Source of the DNA: Planotetraspora kaengkrachanensis
GTDB taxonomy: Bacteria > Actinomycetota > Actinomycetes > Streptosporangiales > Streptosporangiaceae
Length of the DNA: 64,000 bases
Assembly (NCBI RefSeq): GCF_016862895.1
Contig: NZ_BONV01000030.1
Location: 1 to 64,000 of the forward strand
Direction: 5' to 3'
A model generated the notes under the pieces. The model searched no databases. It saw only the letters and a list, made by a program, of their open reading frames with translations, and was not told the DNA's origin. Each line of letters begins with the position of its first letter. The first letter of the stretch is position 1. The position numbers were made by a program, and so were the translations under genes. Positions 17,251 through 25,491 of this stretch are shown piece by piece.

Positions 17251-19658
17251 CCGAGCAGCTCGACACGGGCGTGGTCGCCCAGCAGATCAAGGAGCACGAC
17301 GTCCTCGACGCCCCCGCCGGCGGCTCCGAGGTGGGCCGGGCGCGCAGGCGCAAGGAGGACGCGCGCCTGGTGACGGGGCGCACCCAGTGGACGGACAACA
17401 TCCAGCTGCCCGGCATGCTCCACGTGGCGTTCCTGCGCAGCCCGATGGCGCACGCCAGGATCACCCGGGTGGACACCTCAGCGGCCCGCACCCGCCGCGG
17501 GGTCGTCGCCGTCTTCAGCGGCCAGGACTTCGCCGGGGAGCAGGGCAGCCTGCCGTGCGCGTGGCCCGTCACGCCGGACACCGTCATCCCCGAGCACCCG
17601 CCGATGGCCGTGACCACGGTCCGGTACGTCGGAGAGGCGGTGGCCTGCGTGGTCGCCGTCGACCGGTACGCGGCGGCGGACGCGCTCGAGGCCATCGAGA
17701 TCGACTACGAACCGCTGGAACCGGTCCTCGACATGACCGAGGCGCTGGCGGAAGGAAGCCCGAAGGTCCACGAGGCGGGCAACGAGTCCTTCACCTGGAA
17801 TTTCGCCGGGGGCGACATCGATGCGGCCTTCCACGAGGCGCCCGTCGTCATCGAGAGGACCTACGTCCAGCAACGCCTCATCCCGTCGGCGATGGAGCCG
17901 CGCGCGGTCGTGGCCCAGACCGACGGCGACCACTACACCCTGCACTCCTCGACGCAGATCCCCCACGTCCTGCGGGTCATGCTCGCGCTGACAACGGGGA
18001 TCCCCGAGCACAAGTTACGCGTGATCGCGCCGGACGTGGGCGGCGGCTTCGGTTCCAAGCTGCAGGTCACAGCGGAGGAGGTGCTCAGTCTCCTGATCAC
18101 CCGCCGCCTCGGCAAGCCGGTCAAGTGGACGGAGTCGCGGTCCGAGGGGAACCTGACCGTCCACCACGGACGCGACCAGCTCCAGCGGATCCGCCTCGCC
18201 GCCGACGCGAACGGCCGGATCAGGGGCGTGCAGGTGAAGCTGCTCGCCGACATGGGCGCCTACCTGATGCTGGTCACGCCGGGCGTCCCGCTCCTCGGCG
18301 CGTTCATGTTCAACGGCATCTACAAGATGGACGCCTACGACTTCACGTGCACCGGCGTCTTCACCAACAAGATGCCCACCGACGCCTACCGGGGCGCGGG
18401 CAGGCCCGAGGCCACGTACGCGATCGAGCGCGTCATGGACGAGTTGGCGGCCGAGATCGGCGTCGACCCGATGGAGATCAGACGGCGGAACTGGATCCAG
18501 CACTCCGAGTTCCCGTACACCACGATCTGCGGCCTGACCTACGACTCGGGCAACTACGAGGCGGCGACCGACCGTGCGCTCGCCCTGTTCGGCTACGACA
18601 AGTTGCGGGCCGAGCAGTCGGACCGGCGGGAGCGTCAGGACCCCGTCCAGCTCGGCATCGGGATCTCCACCTACACCGAGATGTGCGGCCTGGCGCCCAG
18701 CCGCGTCCTGGGCAGCCTCTCCTACGGCGCGGGCGGCTGGGAGCACGCCGACGTCCGGGTGCTCCCGACCGGCAAGGTCGAGGTGGTCACGGGGACCAGC
18801 CCGCACGGGCAGGGCCACGAGACCGCGTGGAGCCAGATCGTCGCCGACTCGCTGGGCGTGCCGTTCGAGGACGTGGCGGTCCTGCACGGCGACACGGCGA
18901 CGTCGCACAAGGGCATGGACACCTACGGCTCACGCTCGCTTGCCGTGGGCGGGATCGCGGTCGTCCGTGCCTGCGACAAGGTCAAGGAGAAGGCGCGTCA
19001 GGTCGCCGCGCACCTGATGGAGGCGTCGCCTGACGACGTCGAGTTCTCCGAGGGCCGGTTCCGGGTCCGCGGCACCGGGACGTCGCAGACCATCCAGGAG
19101 ATCGCACTCGCGACGTTCGCGGCGCACAACCTGCCGGACGGCTTCGAGCCGAGGCTCGACGCGAGCGCCACCTTCGACCCGGAGAACTTCTCCTTCCCGC
19201 ACGGGACGCACCTGTGCGCCGTCGAGGTCGACACCGAGACGGGGGCGACGGCGATCCGGTCGTACGTGGCAGTCGACGACGTCGGCAACGTGGTCAACCC
19301 CCTCATCGTCGAGGGACAGGTCCACGGCGGCATCGCCCAGGGCATCGCGCAGGCGTTGTTCGAGGAGGCGGTCTACGACTCCGACGGCAACCTGCTCACC
19401 ACGACGATGGCCGACTATCTGCTGCCGTCGGCGGCGGACCTGCCGAACTTCACCACCGACCGCACGGAGACCCCCGCGACCTCGAACCCGCTGGGCGTCA
19501 AGGGCGTCGGCGAGGCGGGCACGATCGCGTCGACGCCGGCGGTGGTCAACGCGATCGTCGACGCGCTGCGCCCGCACGGCGTCCACGACGTGCGGATGCC
19601 GTGCACGCCGGAACGGGTTTGGCGAACCCTGCGGACAGAAGGAGGGGAGCCCGCATGA
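17247..19658 (+). CDS. coxL: Molybdenum-binding large subunit, form II CO-dehydrogenase-like
   Basis: 803 residues, the usual size. The N-terminal domain (RRRKEDARLVTGRTQWTDN) is followed by the cofactor domains with GGGFGSK at 265-271, AYRGAGR at 380-386 and GVKGVGEAGT near the C-terminus, where the Glu is the catalytic base. Family knowledge: true aerobic CO dehydrogenase (form I) has AYRCSFR with the copper-binding Cys, whereas AYRGAGR marks form II, whose substrate is uncertain. Oxidation of purines, aldehydes or another heterocycle is as likely as CO. The order S-L-M also fits form II. It overlaps the neighbours on both sides by ATGA. Confidence 0.93.
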   Translation: MTEQLDTGVVAQQIKEHDVLDAPAGGSEVGRARRRKEDARLVTGRTQWTDNIQLPGMLHVAFLRSPMAHARITRVDTSAARTRRGVVAVFSGQDFAGEQGSLPCAWPVTPDTVIPEHPPMAVTTVRYVGEAVACVVAVDRYAAADALEAIEIDYEPLEPVLDMTEALAEGSPKVHEAGNESFTWNFAGGDIDAAFHEAPVVIERTYVQQRLIPSAMEPRAVVAQTDGDHYTLHSSTQIPHVLRVMLALTTGIPEHKLRVIAPDVGGGFGSKLQVTAEEVLSLLITRRLGKPVKWTESRSEGNLTVHHGRDQLQRIRLAADANGRIRGVQVKLLADMGAYLMLVTPGVPLLGAFMFNGIYKMDAYDFTCTGVFTNKMPTDAYRGAGRPEATYAIERVMDELAAEIGVDPMEIRRRNWIQHSEFPYTTICGLTYDSGNYEAATDRALALFGYDKLRAEQSDRRERQDPVQLGIGISTYTEMCGLAPSRVLGSLSYGAGGWEHADVRVLPTGKVEVVTGTSPHGQGHETAWSQIVADSLGVPFEDVAVLHGDTATSHKGMDTYGSRSLAVGGIAVVRACDKVKEKARQVAAHLMEASPDDVEFSEGRFRVRGTGTSQTIQEIALATFAAHNLPDGFEPRLDASATFDPENFSFPHGTHLCAVEVDTETGATAIRSYVAVDDVGNVVNPLIVEGQVHGGIAQGIAQALFEEAVYDSDGNLLTTTMADYLLPSAADLPNFTTDRTETPATSNPLGVKGVGEAGTIASTPAVVNAIVDALRPHGVHDVRMPCTPERVWRTLRTEGGEPA

Positions 19659-20530
19659 TCCCCGCGTCGTTCGACTACTTCAGGCCCTCGACCATCGAGG
19701 AGGCCGTGGACGTGCTCGCGGGCGCGGGCGAGGAGGCCAAGGTCCTGGCCGGAGGCCACTCGCTGCTGCCCCTGCTGCGCCTGCGGCTGGCGTATCCCAC
19801 CGCCCTCGTCGACGTGGGCCGCGTCGCCGGGTTGCGGGGCGTCTCCGATCGGGGCGACCACGTCCTCATCGGTGCCACCACCACCCACGACGAGGTCGTC
19901 CGCTCCCCGATCGTCAGGGAGCACTGCCCCCTCGTCGCCCTGGCGACGGCGACCGTCGCCGACCCGGCCGTACGGCACCGCGGCACGTTCGGCGGTTCGC
20001 TGGCGCACGCCGACCCGGCCGGAGACCTGCCCGCCGTCGCGCTGGCGCTGGACATGGTCCTGGAGGTCCGGTCGCCCGCCGGCGAGCGGGCGATCCCGGC
20101 GGCCGGCTTCTTCCTCGACTACCTCGAGTCGGCCCTCGCACCCGGGGAGATCCTCACCGGGGTCCGGGTGCCGAAGCTCGGCCCGGGGTGGGGCTTCCAC
20201 TACGAGAAGTTCCACCGTACGGCGCAGGCCTGGGCCACGGTCGGCGTCGCGGCGGCCGTCAGGCAGTCGAACGGGACCGTCGAGGAGGTGCGCGTCGGCC
20301 TGACCAACATGGGGTCCACCCCGGTGCGCGCCACAGCCGTCGAAGAGGCGGCCCGGGGCGTCGAGGCCGGGCAGAACGGCGGCCTCCGCCGGGCGGCCGA
20401 GCAGGCCGCGGAGGGCACAGACCCGCCGGCCGACCTGCACGCCCAGCCCGACTACCGGATGCACCTCGCCCGGGTGCTGACGCATCGGGCGCTGCTGTCC
20501 GCGTCGGCCCACCGCTCCCCGGCGACGTGA
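19655..20530 (+). CDS. coxM: FAD-binding medium subunit of the CO-dehydrogenase-like enzyme
   Basis: 291 residues. The flavin pyrophosphate loops are visible as KVLAGGHSLLPLLRLRL (about 28-45) and HRGTFGGSLAHADPAGD (about 108-124, the TxGGSxxxxDPA motif), followed by the C-terminal CO_deh_flav_C region. It accepts electrons from the [2Fe-2S] subunit and passes them to the quinone pool. GGAGGGGAG precedes the ATG, which overlaps the large-subunit stop (ATGA). A hairpin 40 bp after the stop probably ends or attenuates transcription before the CoxG-like gene. Confidence 0.94.
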   Translation: MIPASFDYFRPSTIEEAVDVLAGAGEEAKVLAGGHSLLPLLRLRLAYPTALVDVGRVAGLRGVSDRGDHVLIGATTTHDEVVRSPIVREHCPLVALATATVADPAVRHRGTFGGSLAHADPAGDLPAVALALDMVLEVRSPAGERAIPAAGFFLDYLESALAPGEILTGVRVPKLGPGWGFHYEKFHRTAQAWATVGVAAAVRQSNGTVEEVRVGLTNMGSTPVRATAVEEAARGVEAGQNGGLRRAAEQAAEGTDPPADLHAQPDYRMHLARVLTHRALLSASAHRSPAT

Positions 20531-20568
20531 TCGGGCGGCGTGCGGAGAACGAGCCGTAGGAGGACGGC

Positions 20569-20609
20569 CCGCCGTCCGCGGCCTGGTGATCTCAGGTCGC
20601 GGACGGCGG
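20569..20609 (+). terminator. Hairpin after the medium subunit gene
   Basis: Fifteen-base arms CCGCCGTCCGCGGCC and GGTCGCGGACGGCGG pair with one mismatch around an 11-base loop, giving a very stable stem. There is no U-tract. One copy of the dispersed 14-mer (13 of 14 bases) follows at 20619. Confidence 0.55.
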
Positions 20610-20737
20610 AACCGCGGGGTACGGCTCCCGCGAGGTGGCGGATCCGGTTTCGCGAGTCGTAGTGTCACAAATGGGGGTTCGCGCGCGACCTCACGTCGGC
20701 TGCCGGGTCGCGGGCAATTTCAGAACGGAGTCGAGCC

Positions 20738-21550
20738 ATGGCGATGCGCTTCGAGCACGAGTTCACGGTTCCGGTGCCGGTCGAGCAGGCCTGGGCGGTG
20801 CTCGTCGACGTCGAACGGATCGCCCCGTGCCTGCCGGGAGCGGCTCTGGAAACCGTCGAGGGCGGCGCCTTCACAGGTCGCATGCGGGTGAAGGTCGGGC
20901 CGATCACCGTCACCTACCGGGGAGAGGCGGCCTTCGAGGACGTCGACAAGGACGCGAGGACGGTCACGCTGAAGGCGTCGGGCAAGGAGGCCCGCGGGGC
21001 GGGCACCGCGAGCGCCGAGGTCACCGCCCGGCTCGTCCCCGAGGCCGACCGCACCCGGGTGCACGTGGACACGTCGTTCAACATCACAGGGAGGCCCGCG
21101 CAGTTCGGGCGGGGCGTGATGGCCGACGTCGGCGCCCGGCTCATCGACCGCTTCGCCGCCAACCTCGCCGCGCTCCTCGAAGAGGCCGGGGAGGAAGAGG
21201 ACCGGGTGGAGTCCCCCGAGCCCGTCACCTCCGGGGCGGCCGGTCCGAGAGCTGGAGCCTCGGCGGGAGTCGCCGCGCCGGCCGGCGGAACACGGGCACC
21301 GGCGGGACAGGGCGCGAACGGCGGATCACATCCGGATCTTCGGGTGGTCCCGCCGTGGCCTGAGGCCGCGGGCAGCATCGACACCCAGCCTGAGGGCGTC
21401 TCGCGGGCCTACCGGTCCGCCGAGGAGGAGGCGCTCGACCTCCTCGAGGTCGCCGGCGCTCCGCTGGTGCGGCGGCTCGCGCCCGCGCTGGGCGCGTTGG
21501 CCGCCGTCGCCGTGCTGGCCTATCTGGTGCGCCGCCTGCTTCGCAGGTGA
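20738..21550 (+). CDS. coxG: CoxG-like SRPBCC protein with C-terminal membrane anchor
   Basis: 270 residues. The first 145 form a START/SRPBCC (CoxG/polyketide-cyclase) domain: FEHEFTVPVPVEQAWAVLVD, IAPCLPGA, then the final helix VMADVGARLIDRFAANL. A Pro/Gly/Ala linker with low complexity follows, and a C-terminal hydrophobic helix (LAPALGALAAVAVLAYLV) ends in Arg. Family knowledge: CoxG anchors CO dehydrogenase to the membrane in Oligotropha, so this protein probably docks the molybdoenzyme encoded upstream. Start ATG 20738 with GGAG eight bases before. It is separated from coxM by 207 bp and a hairpin, so its expression may differ. Confidence 0.88.
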   Translation: MAMRFEHEFTVPVPVEQAWAVLVDVERIAPCLPGAALETVEGGAFTGRMRVKVGPITVTYRGEAAFEDVDKDARTVTLKASGKEARGAGTASAEVTARLVPEADRTRVHVDTSFNITGRPAQFGRGVMADVGARLIDRFAANLAALLEEAGEEEDRVESPEPVTSGAAGPRAGASAGVAAPAGGTRAPAGQGANGGSHPDLRVVPPWPEAAGSIDTQPEGVSRAYRSAEEEALDLLEVAGAPLVRRLAPALGALAAVAVLAYLVRRLLRR

Positions 21551-21563
21551 GGCGAGGGTGCCC

Positions 21564-21591
21564 GATGCCGCCCCATTCGAGAGGCGGCATC
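21564..21591. terminator. Bidirectional hairpin between coxG and the sulfotransferase gene
   Basis: Nine-base perfect arms GATGCCGCC / GGCGGCATC with a 10-base loop, extendable by about four more pairs with one bulge. It starts 13 bp after the coxG stop, in the 157-bp spacer between two convergent genes. Confidence 0.6.
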
Positions 21592-21707
21592 CGGGCGTCG
21601 CCGCGCGGGAGGCTCCGGGAAGCCAGGGATCGCTTCCGGGAGACCGGCCCGCCGCTGTGGAACGCGGTGTGTTGTCGTGGGCCGGATCGGCTCCCGCGCG
21701 GGATGCG

Positions 21708-22748
21708 TCAGCGGGCGACGAGTTCGCGGGTCCGCTGCTGGGGCAGCCCGGCCAGCCTGCGCTGGCCGTCGGTCAGCAGCGCCGCGATGGGGCCGGGCTC
21801 GCGGAGCCGGCTGAAGCGGTCGCGGTTGTACTTGCGCAGCCGCGCCGACCTGCGCTTGGACGCGGCGTCCTTGTACGCGGCCACGTGCTGGCGCTCGGCC
21901 TTGGGCGCGCTGCTGAGCTCGTACCCGTGGTGAGCCAGCCGCTCGCCGAGGACGTCCTCGGCGAGAGCGATCTCCCACGGCTCGAGCCGGGACGCCCAAC
22001 TGCCCGTGCGGGCGGTGGTCACCTCCTGGTGGGTGTTGCTGTGCCACACCTTGTGCGAGGGCACGGCCACCTCGGCCATGTGGTGGGGCTCGCACATCGC
22101 CGGGTCGTAGTCCTCCCCGATGAACGTGCACAGCTTCTTGAGCTCGGCCTCGGGGTCTGCCGTCAGGTCCTCGTAGCGGAGCTGGTAGAAGGTGTCGGCC
22201 GGCAGCTTGCGTGCGTGACGGCGGCCGAAGTCGATCGCCTCCGCCCAGTTGGCCATCGCGCCGATGCTGTCCGGCTTGTACCAGGGCATCTCCTTCAGGG
22301 AGGCGACGCAGTCGCGGCCGTCCCTGACGATGTGCACGAACTGGGCGTCGGGGAACAGGCGCGTGAGGATCTCGACGTGCCGGTAGTAGCTGGGCCGCTT
22401 GTCGCCCCAGCGTGGCTTGCCGAACCGCTCGGCGTACGACTTGAAGACCATCCCGATGACCGAGCCGAGGCTGCCGGGGCCGAGCATGGCGGCCTGGACG
22501 AAGTCGGCCGTGTCGAGGCCGAGCTCCCGGAACTTGGTGTTGCGCCCGTTGGCGATCCACTTCGCGAGCTTGCGGCGGTGGTCGGCCAGCCGCATGTCGC
22601 CGTACATCCTGCGTGAGAAGTACGCGGTTCCTACGAAGCGCGTCTCCGGTGGAACGGCTATGCGCTGGTGGGAGTGCAGCATGAGCTGCAGCATCGTGGT
22701 GCCCGAGCGCGGGCAACCGACCACGAATACCGGCCTGTCGGACTGCAT
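21708..22748 (-). CDS. PAPS-dependent sulfotransferase family protein
   Basis: 346 residues. The 5'-phosphosulfate loop CPRSGTT is at 12-18 (VFVVGCPRSGTTMLQLMLHS), and the 3'-phosphate motif lies around FVHIVRDGRDCVASLKEM. The family (Sulfotransfer_3 type) transfers sulfate from PAPS to carbohydrate or other hydroxyls. Adjacent to a cluster of surface-polymer genes, it may sulfate a glycan (inference). ATG 22748 was taken because GGGGGATT precedes it and the sequence before lacks family features. The basic C-terminal extension (SKRRSARLRKYNRDRFSRL) is unusual and may bind polyanions or membrane. Confidence 0.88.
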   Translation of the reverse strand: MQSDRPVFVVGCPRSGTTMLQLMLHSHQRIAVPPETRFVGTAYFSRRMYGDMRLADHRRKLAKWIANGRNTKFRELGLDTADFVQAAMLGPGSLGSVIGMVFKSYAERFGKPRWGDKRPSYYRHVEILTRLFPDAQFVHIVRDGRDCVASLKEMPWYKPDSIGAMANWAEAIDFGRRHARKLPADTFYQLRYEDLTADPEAELKKLCTFIGEDYDPAMCEPHHMAEVAVPSHKVWHSNTHQEVTTARTGSWASRLEPWEIALAEDVLGERLAHHGYELSSAPKAERQHVAAYKDAASKRRSARLRKYNRDRFSRLREPGPIAALLTDGQRRLAGLPQQRTRELVAR

Positions 22749-22867
22749 GAGATCAATCCCCCGTTGTGAGTTAAAAGGCGTGATGGCCGGCCGCCGCCCC
22801 CGTGGAGGCGGCCCGCCGCTCGCGTGCCGGGTGTGGGGTTCCGGCCCGCGGTATGGAGATTCGCCGA

Positions 22868-23755
22868 TCAGACAAGGATCTGTTCCTTCTTCGGCGCGCT
22901 CTTGGGAATCTGGCGCGAAGCCAGCCACACGCGGTAGATGAGGCTGATCTCGAACGCCAGCAGCAGCGCGCCCGCGCCGATCGACGTCGGCACGAACGCC
23001 CATGAGCCGAGCAGTGGGGCGACGACGAACACCGCGGCCTCGAACTCGATCCCGCTGAAGAAATGTGTGCGTACGCGGTACTTGATGAGAGTGAGTCGGA
23101 AACGGTCGTACCAGGGGAACCGAGCGTGGAACTCCTTCTGCAGGTCGACCACCGCCTTGCCGTCCGCACGGTTCTCCTCGGCCTCTCGCGCCACTGTGAG
23201 CGCGTCCGTCTCCGGCCGTGCCTTGAGCACGTCCTCGACGAAGACCACCTGCGTCTGAGCTCTCGCCTTGGCCAGCGAGCGGGTGGCTTCCTTGACCTTC
23301 TTGAGCTGCGGCCCGTTGATGTAGCGGAAGAAGTCCAGGAGGACGACGCCCACGCCCGCGATGAGGAACCCGTGGTCCCCCGTGCGCGCGTACTCGCCGA
23401 CGCCGAGCCCGAAGGCGCAGCAGGCGAACCTGATCCGGTCGCCGACGAAGTCGAGCCAGAGACCGAACGGCGTCCCGGTCCCCTTCAGACGGGCGATCTT
23501 CCCGTCCATGCAGTCGACCATGAAGCTCAGGTAGAACAGCGCCGCTCCGAGAGCCAGCTCCCCCACGCCGAACGCGGCCACGGAGCCGAAGCCCAAGAGC
23601 ATCGAAAACCCCGTGAGCGCGTTAGGCGTGAGGGAGGTGTGGTTCGCGACGAGCAGCGCGAGCCGGCAGGCGATCGGGTCGACCATGAACACGGTCCACC
23701 AAGCGTCCCTCGACTTGCGAGTTGCGAGTATGTCGTCCAGCGTGTAGCGCCCCAT
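22868..23755 (-). CDS. CDP-alcohol phosphatidyltransferase family membrane protein
   Basis: 295 residues with about six hydrophobic segments. The family signature is perfect: Asp81, Asp84-Gly85, Ala88-Arg89, Gly98, Asp102 and Asp106 (DCMDGKIARL, then GLWLDFVGD). The enzyme should join a CDP-alcohol or CDP-diacylglycerol to an alcohol acceptor in the membrane. Between the third and fourth hydrophobic segments there is a soluble insert of about 100 residues (150-235), longer than in phosphatidylglycerol- or inositol-phosphate synthases. Next to TagF-like and Stealth genes, a role in making or priming a phosphodiester-linked surface polymer is likely (inference). Divergent from the Stealth gene. 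Confidence 0.88.
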   Translation of the reverse strand: MGRYTLDDILATRKSRDAWWTVFMVDPIACRLALLVANHTSLTPNALTGFSMLLGFGSVAAFGVGELALGAALFYLSFMVDCMDGKIARLKGTGTPFGLWLDFVGDRIRFACCAFGLGVGEYARTGDHGFLIAGVGVVLLDFFRYINGPQLKKVKEATRSLAKARAQTQVVFVEDVLKARPETDALTVAREAEENRADGKAVVDLQKEFHARFPWYDRFRLTLIKYRVRTHFFSGIEFEAAVFVVAPLLGSWAFVPTSIGAGALLLAFEISLIYRVWLASRQIPKSAPKKEQILV

Positions 23756-23910
23756 GCAGGTAAGAATGACTACACGGAGTAGCGGACCACCCGCACTTCG
23801 ACAACAGGCAGGGCATCTCGTTGCCAGTTCTTGACCGTCATCCCTACCTGGGTAAACCCTCGGCCAACGCCGTCGGCTATCCGTTACAGTCCGTGTCCGG
23901 GGGGGAGATC

Positions 23911-25491
23911 ATGCCGGTTATCACCTTGTACCGGCAGCTGCAGGGGCGGCTGCCATCCGGGGAGACCACGCCGCGGTCGGCTCTGATCCGTGAGGACGCG
24001 AGCCCGCTTCAAGCGCAACGGGAGACCCTGGACATCGTCTGCAGGCGGCTGTCCGCCGCCAAAGTGTCCTATTTCTGCGTTCGTCCCATGCCGGGCCACC
24101 CGCCCGTCGTCGCCGTCGCACAGCGCGACCGCGAGCGGGCGCTCACCACGTTGGCCTCGATCGGCAAGCCGCTGCTCGCCGCGCGACTGCCGTACGGCAA
24201 GCGGGCAAGGGGCCGGGCGCCCGACGAGATCGGCCGGATGCGCCCGCTGAAGCGGGTGGCCGCGCAGCTGCACGACGCCTGGGCCGTGCGGGTGGGGCTG
24301 TACTTCACCAGCCCGTCGCGAACCTTGACGATCGGCCCCGAACACGGCTGTGACCTGGAGTTCTGGGCCAAGCAGAAAGGCATGCTCATCGCGCCACGGC
24401 CCAATCCCGCGTGCGCGAGCGTGCCGGCCAAGGCCAAGGCGGTCCAGGGGGGCGAGGAACTGTTCAACACGCTCGTGTCCGCGGGCCAGGGAGTGCGCAC
24501 TTACCGGACGCGGCCGGAGTTCACCCGGCGCCTGGTCGGCGACATCGACTTCCCGATCGACGCGGTCTACACCTGGGTCGACGGCGCCGATCCCGCATGG
24601 CGCGCCCGTCGCGACCAGGCCCTCGCTGAGGGGGGCGGGCCGGCGGGCGCGCTCAGCGAGATGGCCACGACCGAGGCCAGGTTCACCAGCAGAGAGGAGC
24701 TGCGGTACTCCCTGCGCTCATTGCTGACGTACGCGCCGTGGATCAACCGCGTGTGGATCGTGACCGCCGGCCAGACGCCACCGTGGCTCGACACGACGCA
24801 CCCCATGGTTCGCGTGGTGGATCACAAGGAGATCTTCAACGATCCCTCGGTGCTGCCGGTCTTCAACTCGCACGCGATCGAGACCCAGCTGCATCACATC
24901 GACGGGCTGGCCGAGCACTTCATCTACCTGAACGACGACTTCTTCCTGGGCAAGCCGCTCTCACCGCGGACGTTCTTCGAGGCGAACGGAATCACCCGGT
25001 TCTTCCCCAGCCTGGCGCACGTGCCGTTCGGCGCTCCCGAGTCCGAGGAGTCGCCGGTCCACGCGGCCGGCATGAACAACCGGCGCATGCTGGAGGACCT
25101 CTCAGGGCGAACGCTCACGCAGAAGCTGAAGCACGCGCCCTACGCCCTGCGCCGCTCCGTCCTGTACGAACTGGAGGAGCGGTTCAATGACGAGTTCGAG
25201 GCCACGTCGCGCAGCAGGTTCAGGCGCACGTCCGACATCTCGGCAGTGTCGTCGCTGGCGCACTACTACAGCTATCTGAACGGCAGGGCCGTGCCGGGCA
25301 ACGTGGAGTACACCTACGTGGACCTGTCGCTGCGCAAGACGCCGGCCAAGCTGCGCCGCATGCTGGCCAGGCGCTGGCACGACGCCTTCTGTCTCAACGA
25401 CACCGCGCCGACGACGGCCGAGCAGGACGCGCTGCTCGGCCGGTTCCTCAAGGCCTACTACCCGACGCCGACGCCGTTCGAGCTCCCCTGA
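23911..25491 (+). CDS. Stealth family sugar-1-phosphate transferase (capsule/teichoic-type)
   Basis: About 526 residues. Stealth CR1 is IDAVYTWVDG at 216-225. CR2 spans REELRYSLRSLLTYAPWINRV to HIDGLAEHFIYLNDDFFLGK. CR3 and CR4 are the FRRTSDISAVSSLAHYYSY and FCLNDTAP regions. Family knowledge: Stealth proteins transfer sugar-1-phosphate to build phosphodiester-linked glycans (capsules, cell-wall polymers). The first 215 residues match no motif I know and are an added domain. The start is probably ATG 23911 just after GGGGGGAG; a TTG 90 bases upstream is possible. The 3' end overlaps the convergent GT39 gene by 34 bp. Confidence 0.9.
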   Translation: MPVITLYRQLQGRLPSGETTPRSALIREDASPLQAQRETLDIVCRRLSAAKVSYFCVRPMPGHPPVVAVAQRDRERALTTLASIGKPLLAARLPYGKRARGRAPDEIGRMRPLKRVAAQLHDAWAVRVGLYFTSPSRTLTIGPEHGCDLEFWAKQKGMLIAPRPNPACASVPAKAKAVQGGEELFNTLVSAGQGVRTYRTRPEFTRRLVGDIDFPIDAVYTWVDGADPAWRARRDQALAEGGGPAGALSEMATTEARFTSREELRYSLRSLLTYAPWINRVWIVTAGQTPPWLDTTHPMVRVVDHKEIFNDPSVLPVFNSHAIETQLHHIDGLAEHFIYLNDDFFLGKPLSPRTFFEANGITRFFPSLAHVPFGAPESEESPVHAAGMNNRRMLEDLSGRTLTQKLKHAPYALRRSVLYELEERFNDEFEATSRSRFRRTSDISAVSSLAHYYSYLNGRAVPGNVEYTYVDLSLRKTPAKLRRMLARRWHDAFCLNDTAPTTAEQDALLGRFLKAYYPTPTPFELP

